Below, piece after piece: positions 51,981 through 60,179 of a stretch of DNA of 64,000 nucleotides. Positions within the stretch are counted from its first letter, which is position 1; the number at the start of each line of letters is the position of its first letter. Under the pieces are notes generated by a model. The model worked only from the letters and a program-made list of their open reading frames with translations, was not told the DNA's origin and made no database searches. The stretch comes from an uncultured Saprospiraceae bacterium (GTDB taxonomy: Bacteria > Bacteroidota > Bacteroidia > Chitinophagales > Saprospiraceae). The position numbers and the translations under genes are program-made. The stretch lies in NCBI GenBank assembly GCA_937926205.1, contig CALEYL010000008.1, positions 124,001-188,000 on the forward strand, read 5' to 3'.

Positions 51981-53036
51981 TTACTTCTTAGTCTTTGCAG
52001 CGGTCGTTTTCGGGCTTGCCGCTTTAGCAGCCGGTTTTGCTGCGGCAGCTTTTTTCGGCGCTGCTGCTTTCTTTTTCTCAGGCGCCACCACAGCGGCTCC
52101 CTGAGCCGATTGCTGGATGAAGGTTCCCCAGGTCAGGTTGTTTACGCCGGGCTGCTGTTCCAAAGCGCGTTCAATGGCATATTTAGCCGCGTGTTCCACA
52201 ACCCAGTCAAAATTCTCCTGACCTACCGAATTCACATCGGCATCAGGCGCCGGGTTGCAAAAATCAATGGCGTAAGGAATGCCGTCGCGAATGGCAAATT
52301 CAACCGTATTGAAGTCGTAGCCCAGGGCGTTATTGAGGCGCAACACATAATCTTCCATCGTTTTGATGAGCGAATCCGGCACATCAAAATTGGCGGCATA
52401 GCGCAGGTGATGCGGGTTGCGCGGCTCGTAGTGCATGATGCGAACGTATTTACGGCCAATAGAATAACACCGGAAATAGGCATCAAACTTGATTTCTTCC
52501 TGCAACATCATCACCAACTGCTCCGTTTCGGCGAATTTGTCAAACAACTCATCGGCGTTGTTGAGTTTGTAAACGCTTTTCCATCCGCCGCCTGAGTGCG
52601 GTTTCATGTAAGCCGGAAAGCCGATGTAGTCAAAAATCCCCTTCCAGTCGAGCGGAAAAGCAAGGTTGGAAAAAGACTCTGCCGATGTATCAGTAGGATG
52701 ATCCCTGGAAGGCAAAAGCACGGTATTGGGTACCGGAACCCCCACCTTCAAGGCCAGACAGTTGTTGAAAAACTTCTCATCCGCACTCCACCAGAATGGG
52801 TTGTTGATAACTGCAGTACCGGTCAGCGCGGCATTTTTCAGATAGGCCCGGTAAAATGGTACATCCTGGGAAATGCGGTCAATAATCACCGCATAGTCAG
52901 TAGCCACGCCTTGTGCTACCTGATTGATGTTCACGGGTTCTGCCATTACACCACTCACTTTCATTGCATTAACCCGGTCAACAAAAGCTTTCGGGAAGCT
53001 GCGTTCCTGTCCGAATAGGATCCCAATTTTTTTCAT
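51981..53036 (-). CDS. ATP-grasp ligase with lysine/alanine-rich tail
   Basis: A 351-residue protein of the ATP-grasp superfamily, RimK-like in outline. The first third is a Rossmann-like domain (MKKIGILFGQERSFPKAFVD, YAVIIDRISQDVPFYRAYL). The ATP-grasp fold follows with the P-loop-like YMKPHSGGGWKSVYKL (about 145-162), QEEIKFDAYFRCYSIG, and metal/substrate residues in NTVEFAIRDGIPYAIDFCNP (E and N of the Mg site). The last 40 residues are a repetitive K/A/P tail (KKKAAAPKKAAAAKPAAKAA), like histone-H1-type tails, which suggests nucleic-acid or polyanion binding. The ATG at 53036 is used since M5 starts the conserved domain. First gene of the three-gene ligase/amidotransferase cluster. Confidence 0.75.
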   Translation of the reverse strand: MKKIGILFGQERSFPKAFVDRVNAMKVSGVMAEPVNINQVAQGVATDYAVIIDRISQDVPFYRAYLKNAALTGTAVINNPFWWSADEKFFNNCLALKVGVPVPNTVLLPSRDHPTDTSAESFSNLAFPLDWKGIFDYIGFPAYMKPHSGGGWKSVYKLNNADELFDKFAETEQLVMMLQEEIKFDAYFRCYSIGRKYVRIMHYEPRNPHHLRYAANFDVPDSLIKTMEDYVLRLNNALGYDFNTVEFAIRDGIPYAIDFCNPAPDADVNSVGQENFDWVVEHAAKYAIERALEQQPGVNNLTWGTFIQQSAQGAAVVAPEKKKAAAPKKAAAAKPAAKAASPKTTAAKTKK

Positions 53037-53143
53037 AGAGGCTTGCAAGTTTGGTTCTGAAAAGTTCTTCTGTGGCGCAATATCTCAAAAACTTTGGAAA
53101 AGAGGATTGTAAAGTGAAAAAATGATTGCGAAGTGTAGTTGAT

Positions 53144-53174
53144 TTGCATGACGACTCCAAATAAATTAACTTTG
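53144..53174 (+). promoter_or_regulatory. Promoter of the decayed toxin-antitoxin pair
   Basis: TTG at 53144-53146, 20 bases, TAACTTTG at 53167-53174: both match the Bacteroidota consensus with ideal spacing. The ATG follows 17 bases after. Confidence 0.6.
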
Positions 53175-53191
53175 TAAAAACTTGATAAGTC

Positions 53192-53431
53192 ATGCAAAAT
53201 CCGCTTTTGTCCAGAATTACGCTCAACCCGGCGGTCTGTAAAGGCAAGCCTACCATTCGTGACATGCGTTTTACGGTTGCTCAGTTGCTGGAGTTGATGG
53301 CAGGCGGCATGTCGCAGGAAGAAATTCTGGAAGATTACCCCTTTCTGGAAATTGAAGACATCCGTGCCTGCCTTTAGTATGCTGCTCAAATTGCTAATGC
53401 TAAAGACATTACAGAAGTAGCTGCTGCATAA
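53192..53431 (+). pseudogene. DUF433 antitoxin, interrupted by an amber stop
   Basis: The 80-codon frame gives a full-length DUF433 protein (ITLNPAVCKGKPTIRDMRFT, then AQLLELMAGGMSQEEILEDY) except that codon 62 is TAG (53375-53377). After it the same frame continues YAAQIANAKDITEVAAA to a TAA, exactly as the family ends. DUF433 proteins are putative antitoxins paired with DUF5615 PIN-like toxins, and the toxin remnant follows four bases later. A single base change would restore it, so the break looks recent unless it is a sequencing error. Confidence 0.75.
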
Positions 53432-53435
53432 GAAA

Positions 53436-53766
53436 ATGCTTAAGTTTATCATAGACACCCAATAACCACCCCGCCTCGCCCGGTTTCTGTCAGATAAGGG
53501 CTTTGATGCAATCCATACTTCGTTTTTTCCCGACGGCCACCTTTTGAACGATCAGGATATCGTCCGCATAGCCTTGCAGCAAATGCGCATTGTCATCACT
53601 AAAGACAATGATTTCCTTGACCATTTTATGGCAAAAGGAGCGCCTCCTCAAATATTACTGCTCAAATTTGGCAACAATTGAACGAGAACTTTCTAGATTG
53701 ACTGCCTATTTTGACCAGGCTGCCGGACTGGTAGTATTCAGCAGAACAAACCTGATACACTACTAA
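53436..53766 (+). pseudogene. DUF5615 PIN-like toxin remnant, stop plus frameshift
   Basis: The ATG at 53436 begins LKFIIDTQ and then TAA at 53463-53465 (codon 10, where the family has a leucine before PPRLARFLSDKGFDAIHTS). Reading through, the frame continues with HLLNDQDIVRIALQQM and VITKDNDFLDHFMAKGAPPQ to a TGA at 53679-53681. One extra base near 53677 shifts the frame; the family's normal end (IERELSRLTAYFDQAAGLVV, FSRTNLIHY) is readable in the shifted frame to a TAA at 53766. So the toxin has two independent lesions and its partner has one: the pair is dead, probably through loss of toxin first. Confidence 0.75.
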
Positions 53767-53855
53767 TAGAAATCTGCTGTTGATCAAACTTTTCGCCTCC
53801 AAAACGGTTTCGACTGACAAGTTCATTTTCTATCAGTGGTTTTAAAACGGTTTCT

Positions 53856-53863
53856 TACTTTTG
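53856..53863 (+). promoter_or_regulatory. Candidate -7 box of gcvP
   Basis: TACTTTTG is a perfect TAnnTTTG match, 38 bases before the gcvP ATG. No clear -33 TTG and no glycine riboswitch was seen in the leader. Confidence 0.4.
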
Positions 53864-53901
53864 CCAACAGATTTTCCTAACCAAAGCTCAGGGTTCACAT
53901 C

Positions 53902-56793
53902 ATGAATAAGACAGCTTTTTACGACCGGTTTGCAAGCCGGCACATCGGCATCGGAGCAGAAGAACTTCAGGAGATGCTGACGTCCATCGGCGTTTCGTCG
54001 CTCGATCAATTGATTTACGAAACGGTGCCGGATGCCATTCGCCTGCAAGGTTCGCTGAATATCCCGGAAGCCGTTTCAGAATTTCAATACCTGCAGGAAC
54101 TGAAACAAACCGCGGCTAAAAACCGTGTCTTTAAGTCTTATATCGGTATGGGCTATCACGGCACCATTACGCCGTCTGTTATTTTGCGCAATATTTTTCA
54201 GAATCCGGGATGGTACACCCAATACACCCCCTACCAGGCTGAAATTGCACAAGGCCGGCTCGAAGCCCTGCTCAATTTCCAAACCATGGTCAGCGACCTG
54301 ACGGGGCTGCCCATCGCCAATGCGTCCCTGCTCGACGAGGGCACTTCTGCTGCCGAAGCGATGCACCTGTTTTATGCCTTAAAGAACAAAAAGGTCAAAA
54401 GTGAAGCTGCAAATGAATTTCTGGTATCGGACAAAACATTGCCGCAAACGATTGAGGTCCTGCAAACCCGGGCGCAGCCTCTGAATATAAAAGTCATCGT
54501 TGCCGACTGGCGCAACTTCGAATTCACAGATAAAACTTTTGGCATTCTGCTACAATATCCCGACCGGGAAGGCGCTGTGGAAGACTACCGCGCACTGGCT
54601 GAAAAAGCGGCCGCCAGGGAAATTTATGTTACGGTTGCTGCCGATTTGCTGGCGCTTGCCCTGTTGACGCCTCCGGGCGAATGGGGCGCCGATGCCGTGG
54701 TGGGCAATACCCAGCGCTTTGGCGTTCCAATGGGTTACGGAGGCCCGCACGCAGCCTATTTTGCAACAAAAGACGAGTTCAAACGCCTGATTCCGGGACG
54801 CATCATCGGCGTGTCGGTAGATGCTCACGGCAAGCCGGCGCTTCGCATGGCGTTACAAACCCGTGAACAACACATCCGCCGTGAAAAAGCAACTTCGAAT
54901 ATCTGTACGGCTCAGGCCCTCTTGTCGATTATGGCGGGCATGTACGCCGCCTGGCATGGCCCGAAAGGCATACGCGCCATTGCAACCCGGGTACATACGC
55001 TGGCACAGATTCTCGATGCCAACCTGACTAAATTGGGCTACAAGCAACGCAACGCCCATTATTTCGATACCCTTTCTTTAACCGTTGACGCTGCTTTGCG
55101 GAATAACCTGAAACAGGCAGCTGAAGCGGCAGAAATGAACTTTTACTACGCTGAGGAAGGCGTGCAGATCAGTTTACACGAAGCGACGACCTACGAAGAT
55201 GTAATGGCAATTGTGTCCGTTTTTGCGAAAGCGAAAAACGCGGAGCCTGCATTCAGCGGCGACATGCCGAAAGCGCTGCAAGTGCCGGAAAGTTTGATTC
55301 GCCAAAGCCCATACCTCACGCATCCGGTTTTCAATGAAAACCATACCGAAACCAAAATGATGCGCTACATCAAGCGCCTCGAACAACGGGACCTTTCGCT
55401 GACACATTCCATGATCCCCCTGGGTTCCTGCACCATGAAACTGAATGCCGCAACAGAGCTTCTGCCGGTGAGCTGGCCGGAATTTGCCGACATCCACCCG
55501 TTCGCCCCACTGAACCAGACCGAAGGCTACCAGCAGATTTTCCGGGAACTGGAAGCCTGGCTTTCTGAAATTACCGGATTTGCCGCCTGCTCTCTCCAAC
55601 CCAATTCAGGCGCTCAGGGCGAATACAGCGGACTGCTTACCATTCGTGCTTACCACGAATCGAGAGGCGAAGCGCACCGCAACATTGCGCTCATCCCCTC
55701 TTCTGCACACGGCACCAACCCGGCAAGCGCAGTTATGGCTGGTTTTGATGTGGTGGTGGTGCAATGCGACGATCATGGCAATATTGATGTGACTGACCTT
55801 CGGGCAAAAGCCGAACAACACAGCGACCGACTCGCCGCTCTGATGGTAACCTACCCTTCCACGCACGGCGTTTTTGAAGTAAAAATCCAGGAAATCTGCA
55901 ACATTATTCACCAGCATGGCGGCAAAGTTTATATGGACGGCGCCAACATGAATGCTCAGGTTGGATTAACCAGTCCGGGCATCATCGGCGCTGATGTTTG
56001 CCACCTGAATCTGCATAAAACTTTCGCCATTCCGCATGGCGGCGGCGGCCCGGGAATGGGTCCCATTTGCGTCAACGAAAGTCTGAAACCTTTCCTGCCA
56101 GGCCATCCTTTGGTGAAAACGGGCGGCGAACAGGCGTCAGGCGCCGTTTCGGCAGCGCCGTGGGGATCGGCCAGTATCCTGCTGATTTCGCATGCTTACA
56201 TCAAAATGCTTGGTCGCGACGGTGTTACCGACGCCACGAAATATGCCATTCTGAACGCCAATTACATCAAGTCGCGTTTGGAAACAGCGTATAAGGTTTT
56301 GTATGTAGGCGACCTCGGACGCTCAGCGCACGAACTCATTGTGGACCTGAATCCGTTTAAATCTCTGGTGAGTGCCGAAGATGTGGCCAAACGCCTGATT
56401 GACTACGGTTTCCATGCGCCAACCTTGTCTTTCCCGGTGGCGGGCACCATCATGATTGAACCTACGGAAAGCGAAAGCAAAGATGAGTTAGACCGCTTGT
56501 GCGATGCCCTGCTGCAAATCCGCAAAGAAATTGACGAAATTGCAAAGGGTGAATATTCGGTAGAATCAAATGTACTGTCGAATGCGCCGCACACGGTTGA
56601 ACTGGTCAGCGCCAACGAATGGAACTTTAGCTATTCGCGGGAAAAGGCAGCCTATCCCCTGCCCTGGTTGCGGGTTGGCCACAAGTTCTGGGCCTCTGTA
56701 GGGCGTATTAACAACGCACAGGGCGACCGCAACCTCATTTGCACCTGTCCGCCCATTGAAATGTATGCCCAGGATGATGTCATCTCTGGATAA
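53902..56793 (+). CDS. gcvP: Glycine dehydrogenase (decarboxylating), P-protein
   Basis: A 963-residue PLP enzyme of the glycine cleavage system, which decarboxylates glycine and passes the aminomethyl group to the H-protein lipoyl arm. Single-chain form with both halves. Seen: FASRHIGIGAEELQEML at the start, YIGMGYHGTITPSVI, TPYQAEIAQGRLEALLNFQT, GYGGPHAAYFAT, then EYSGLLTIRAYHESRGE, SSAHGTNPASAVMAGF, and HKTFAIPHGGGGPGMGPI, where K706 is the PLP lysine. Length is standard. The H- and T-proteins are not adjacent in this window. It follows the decayed toxin-antitoxin pair after a 135-base gap and is followed 12 bases later by a biotin carrier protein gene. Confidence 0.97.
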   Translation: MNKTAFYDRFASRHIGIGAEELQEMLTSIGVSSLDQLIYETVPDAIRLQGSLNIPEAVSEFQYLQELKQTAAKNRVFKSYIGMGYHGTITPSVILRNIFQNPGWYTQYTPYQAEIAQGRLEALLNFQTMVSDLTGLPIANASLLDEGTSAAEAMHLFYALKNKKVKSEAANEFLVSDKTLPQTIEVLQTRAQPLNIKVIVADWRNFEFTDKTFGILLQYPDREGAVEDYRALAEKAAAREIYVTVAADLLALALLTPPGEWGADAVVGNTQRFGVPMGYGGPHAAYFATKDEFKRLIPGRIIGVSVDAHGKPALRMALQTREQHIRREKATSNICTAQALLSIMAGMYAAWHGPKGIRAIATRVHTLAQILDANLTKLGYKQRNAHYFDTLSLTVDAALRNNLKQAAEAAEMNFYYAEEGVQISLHEATTYEDVMAIVSVFAKAKNAEPAFSGDMPKALQVPESLIRQSPYLTHPVFNENHTETKMMRYIKRLEQRDLSLTHSMIPLGSCTMKLNAATELLPVSWPEFADIHPFAPLNQTEGYQQIFRELEAWLSEITGFAACSLQPNSGAQGEYSGLLTIRAYHESRGEAHRNIALIPSSAHGTNPASAVMAGFDVVVVQCDDHGNIDVTDLRAKAEQHSDRLAALMVTYPSTHGVFEVKIQEICNIIHQHGGKVYMDGANMNAQVGLTSPGIIGADVCHLNLHKTFAIPHGGGGPGMGPICVNESLKPFLPGHPLVKTGGEQASGAVSAAPWGSASILLISHAYIKMLGRDGVTDATKYAILNANYIKSRLETAYKVLYVGDLGRSAHELIVDLNPFKSLVSAEDVAKRLIDYGFHAPTLSFPVAGTIMIEPTESESKDELDRLCDALLQIRKEIDEIAKGEYSVESNVLSNAPHTVELVSANEWNFSYSREKAAYPLPWLRVGHKFWASVGRINNAQGDRNLICTCPPIEMYAQDDVISG

Positions 56794-56805
56794 ACGACGC
56801 TGATT

Positions 56806-57294
56806 ATGGACAACGAAACCAACTATACCCTCAGCGTGGATGAGCGCTTTGAGTTCCAGGACCTGCAATCCGGGTTATTGGACATGATTGCCACCGGTGA
56901 AGCGGGTCATTTCCACATTTTGAAAGACCACCGTTCCTTCCACGCTGAAATTCTGGAGTTGGATGCCGATGCCAAGCGCTGCCTGGTAAAAGTAAACGGT
57001 AAAACCCACGAAGTAACCATAGCAGATGGCTACGATCGCCTGGTGAAACAAATGGGGCTTTCCGCCAATGTGCAGCACAAAATCAACGCCATACACGCCC
57101 CGATGCCGGGGTTGGTATTCGAACTCATCGTTGCCGTTGGTCAGGAAGTGCATAAAGGGGATCCTTTGCTGATTCTGGAAGCCATGAAAATGGAAAATGT
57201 CCTGAAATCGCCAGGGGACGGGGTAGTCAAAAACATCTGCGTGGCAAAAGGCGCCCCTGTGGAAAAGGGGCAGTTGCTGTTGGAGCTGGAGTGA
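56806..57294 (+). CDS. Biotin carboxyl carrier-type protein
   Basis: A 162-residue protein with a C-terminal biotinyl domain (about 90-162): MPGLVFELIVAVGQEVHKGD, then LLILEAMKMENVLKSPGDGV with K128 as the biotin lysine. The N-terminal 85 residues (YTLSVDERFEFQDLQSGLLD and FHAEILELDADAKRCLV) are not a simple linker and resemble the front part of acyl-CoA carboxylase carrier subunits such as those of propionyl- or methylcrotonyl-type carboxylases in Bacteroidota. A carboxylase partner gene is not adjacent, so the substrate is open. It starts 12 bases after gcvP and is probably co-transcribed with it. Confidence 0.88.
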   Translation: MDNETNYTLSVDERFEFQDLQSGLLDMIATGEAGHFHILKDHRSFHAEILELDADAKRCLVKVNGKTHEVTIADGYDRLVKQMGLSANVQHKINAIHAPMPGLVFELIVAVGQEVHKGDPLLILEAMKMENVLKSPGDGVVKNICVAKGAPVEKGQLLLELE

Positions 57295-57344
57295 TTCCGT
57301 CATGCGGGGTGCAGCATCTGCACAATCGGTAACAAACGCAGGTA

Positions 57345-58427
57345 ATGGGCATTTATATTTCAGACATCATCCCAATCATCATTGCTTTTCAAAGCATGTT
57401 ATTTGCGCTGGTGTTGCTGACTGATAATGGCCCAAAAAAAATCAGCAACAGATACCTCGCTGCATTTATTCTGGTCATGGGGGTGCAGTTTACAGCCATT
57501 ACCAGCGAAAGCCTGGGCCTAAAAGTGCACTTTCTCACTTCAGTCCAGTGCGTCTATGGATTTGCCTACGGCCCCTTGCTTTATTTATACACCAAATCAT
57601 TGATTTACAAGCAGTTTTATTTTCACATAAAGCAGCTGCTGCATTTTATTCCGATCTTGATTTTCCTGTTGTTTTCGCTCCCGGGCTATGCATTATGCGG
57701 CACTATAGGGCCATTGATTTACGTGAGTCTGATCGTCTATATTGCACTGGCAATCCGGGCCATTGTGAACTACCGGAAAGTCATGACAGACACGCAATCC
57801 TCGATGGCCCGAACGGATTTGATCTGGTTGCAATGGACAATGATTCTTTTCTGCATCTCTCTGTTGCTCGACATGGTGGATCAGTTTATCCGGAGCATGG
57901 ACCTTCTGGCTAATGTTTCCACCATTCATCTTTCCATTCTTTTGCTTATCAACTGGATGTTTTACAAAGGCCTCAAACAACCTGAAATATTTTTGGGAAT
58001 CTCCGAATCGGATGAGCAGTTGGTTCAGGACAAGCTCCCTGTTGCCGATGGCGAATTACCCGATGACAGCGAGCAGGCCGACCTCGACCGCATCAAAGCA
58101 TTTATGGAAACACACGACGTTTACACCCGGGCCGAATTGAACCTGAATGAGCTTGCTGAATACATCGGCATGCCTCCAAGGCGCTTGTCCTATCTTATCA
58201 ACCATTTCCTCCGACAAAATTTCATGGGCTTTGTGAACCAATACCGAATCCAAAAGGCCATGGACCGACTGAGTCACCCCAAAGAAAAAGGCGAAACCAT
58301 TCTGGAGGTAATGTACGAGGTGGGGTTCAATTCAAAATCTTCTTTTAATACACTTTTCAAACAGCATACTGGCTTTACACCCACCGAATTCAAGAAGCAG
58401 CAGCTTAAATACAAGGCTTCCAGGTAA
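57345..58427 (+). CDS. AraC-type regulator with N-terminal membrane domain
   Basis: A 360-residue protein. Residues 1-220 have about seven hydrophobic segments (first IIPIIIAFQSMLFALVLL, last ILLLINWMFYKGL), the layout of the membrane-bound AraC regulators of Bacteroidota. A short acidic linker (DEQLVQDKLPVADGELPDDS) leads to an AraC HTH domain (about 250-355): LNLNELAEYIGMPPRRLSYL for the first helix-turn-helix and ILEVMYEVGFNSKSSFNTLF, then FKQHTGFTPTEFKKQQL for the second. It is likely to sense a membrane or extracellular signal and act on a nearby gene; the thioredoxin-like gene after the terminator is the best candidate target. Ends in a terminator hairpin. Confidence 0.9.
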   Translation: MGIYISDIIPIIIAFQSMLFALVLLTDNGPKKISNRYLAAFILVMGVQFTAITSESLGLKVHFLTSVQCVYGFAYGPLLYLYTKSLIYKQFYFHIKQLLHFIPILIFLLFSLPGYALCGTIGPLIYVSLIVYIALAIRAIVNYRKVMTDTQSSMARTDLIWLQWTMILFCISLLLDMVDQFIRSMDLLANVSTIHLSILLLINWMFYKGLKQPEIFLGISESDEQLVQDKLPVADGELPDDSEQADLDRIKAFMETHDVYTRAELNLNELAEYIGMPPRRLSYLINHFLRQNFMGFVNQYRIQKAMDRLSHPKEKGETILEVMYEVGFNSKSSFNTLFKQHTGFTPTEFKKQQLKYKASR

Positions 58428-58429
58428 AG

Positions 58430-58470
58430 GCGTTCGGATTTCATGCATGCAGAAATCCGAACGCATTTTT
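58430..58470 (+). terminator. Intrinsic terminator with a third competing arm
   Basis: Arms GCGTTCGGATTTC (58430-58442) and GAAATCCGAACGC (58452-58464) form a perfect 13-base stem followed by ATTTTT. A third segment AATGCGTTCGGATT (58479-58492) can pair perfectly over 14 bases with 58454-58467, which would open the terminator. It lies between the AraC gene and the thioredoxin-like gene. Confidence 0.75.
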
Positions 58471-58562
58471 CAGTCCTGAATGCGTTCGGATTCACGTTGG
58501 CGAACGATTTGAAACAGCATTGTCTATTCCTTTGCCGCTCAAATCAATCAAAAATCTGAATC

Positions 58563-59651
58563 ATGAAAAAATTTCATTTGCTATTGGTATTCGTATTTGC
58601 CTTTTTTCTGAATGGCTGGTCGCAGGCCGACTTCACCATCACCGGAAGCGGTTTTGGCGACTTTAAGCAGGTAACTTTAAAGGTCTTTAATCCTTCAACG
58701 TTGGGTTATGACAGTTTGCAAACAAACGCCCTGGCGGAATCGGGGCGCTTCGTATTTCACACGCTGTTCAAAACCCCAAACCTGTATGAGCTTAGTTTTG
58801 ATGAAAAAGACTTCGTTCATCTTTCGATTGAAAGTCCCCAGCCCGTTTCTGTCAGGCGTGAGGGAACAGAAATCAGCATATCCGGCTCTCTGTCTTCTCA
58901 GCAAATAATTGATTTTCAAAAACGAAATGAACAACTTCAGGCCAAACACTTCGGGCAGTTGAAAGTCGAAATGGACAAAGCAATGCAGGAAAACAACCAA
59001 ACCAGAATGGATGCGATTCAAAAAGAAGCCGAAACCGCCATTCAAAATTTTCTGGTTGAATTCAGAGCGCTTATTGTTGGTTTAGGCGCCAGCCCGGCAG
59101 CCTATTTTGCCATGCAGTATTCCGATTTCAACAAAGAGCTTGATTTTTTAGAAAACCGCCTGGAAGTATTAAAAAAAGAAGCCCCTAATATGCCCACAAC
59201 GCTTGCTCTGGAGAAACAGGTGTATCAGGCAAAGACCACCGGTATTGGAAAAACGCCTCCCGATTTTCAGGCAGTAGACAGGAATGGGCAAAAACGCGCG
59301 CTTTCTGATTTCAGAGGTCAAATAATCCTCCTCGATTTTTGGGCCTACTGGTGTCGCGCGTGCAGAGTGGAAAACCCCAAACTGGTCAGGGTATACCAGC
59401 AATTCAAGGACAAAGGTGTCACCATTCTGAGCATTTCACAGCGCTCAACTCAGGAACAATGGGAAGATGCCATCGAAAAAGACGGTATCGGCATCTGGTC
59501 ACAGGTGCTGGACAAAGACAATGAGATTTCCGCGTTGTACAGCATTTCTTCTTTGCCTCAAAACCTGTTGTTGGATCAGACTGGTAAGGTTATCGCCAAA
59601 AACATCACCGCTGCAGAACTGGAAGTATGGCTCCGGCGGATATTAGAGTGA
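58563..59651 (+). CDS. Periplasmic thioredoxin-like disulfide protein (TlpA/AhpC type)
   Basis: A 362-residue exported protein. Signal peptide 1-20 (LLLVFVFAFFLNGWSQ). An N-terminal DUF4369-type domain is followed by a helical linker (about 115-200, rich in E, K, Q) and a C-terminal thioredoxin fold of the TlpA/AhpC-like class: IGKTPPDFQAVDRNGQKRAL, then LLDFWAYWCRACRVENPKLV with C264 and C267 (CRAC, an unusual CxxC), and SISSLPQNLLLDQTGKVI with the cis-proline. It should act as a periplasmic disulfide reductase or as a resa-like protein. The preceding AraC-type membrane regulator and the three-arm terminator suggest it is the regulated gene. Confidence 0.88.
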   Translation: MKKFHLLLVFVFAFFLNGWSQADFTITGSGFGDFKQVTLKVFNPSTLGYDSLQTNALAESGRFVFHTLFKTPNLYELSFDEKDFVHLSIESPQPVSVRREGTEISISGSLSSQQIIDFQKRNEQLQAKHFGQLKVEMDKAMQENNQTRMDAIQKEAETAIQNFLVEFRALIVGLGASPAAYFAMQYSDFNKELDFLENRLEVLKKEAPNMPTTLALEKQVYQAKTTGIGKTPPDFQAVDRNGQKRALSDFRGQIILLDFWAYWCRACRVENPKLVRVYQQFKDKGVTILSISQRSTQEQWEDAIEKDGIGIWSQVLDKDNEISALYSISSLPQNLLLDQTGKVIAKNITAAELEVWLRRILE

Positions 59652-59879
59652 CTATCAAAAGCGTCATTGCAGTATGAGTTACGCACAACAGAGGGTCCGC
59701 AAAACCAAGCACAAATATTAAGTCAATATTCTTTTCCTGTAAAAGCAAAAACACGTGAGATAAAGCGATCTGAATCCTTCGTCCGGCTCATTTTTCACAA
59801 CAATCCTTTCCTTTCCTTGTTGCAGAAGACGAAACCAGCGCTTCACAAAAACCAGCGCCAAAAAGTCGCTTACATCAAC

Positions 59880-60179
59880 ATGAATGCATCCAGCGAACAC
59901 CATGAAGGGGGATTAAGCGCCTCCGACACAGACCGCATCATAGAAATGGCCTGGGAGGATCGCACGCCCTTCGATGCCATTGAAACCCAGTTTGGATTGA
60001 AGGAGTCGGACGTAAAAGCGCTGATGAAACGGCATTTGAAAGCCGCAAGTTACCAGCGATGGCGCCAGCGGGTAGAGCGTTGTAAAACCAAGCACGCAGC
60101 GACCAGGCCTGAAGGCATCATGCGCTTCAAAAGCAAAGCCCAGCGAGCCATTTCACAGAATAAAATATCAAAACGATAA
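59880..60179 (+). CDS. DUF2805 (TIGR03643) family protein
   Basis: A 99-residue protein. The ATG at 59880 (MNASSEHHEGG) begins a normal-length family member; the longer frame to 59667 is not protein-like. Family core: IIEMAWEDRTPFDAIETQFG, then ESDVKALMKRHLKAASYQRW, ending with basic KRxxxKAQRAISQNK. The motif arrangement of a short helix-turn-helix suggests nucleic-acid contact, but the biochemical role is unknown. In other genomes these genes sit beside DUF2256 and cryptochrome/photolyase genes. Its stop overlaps the next start (TAATG), so the SDR gene is coupled. Confidence 0.85.
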   Translation: MNASSEHHEGGLSASDTDRIIEMAWEDRTPFDAIETQFGLKESDVKALMKRHLKAASYQRWRQRVERCKTKHAATRPEGIMRFKSKAQRAISQNKISKR

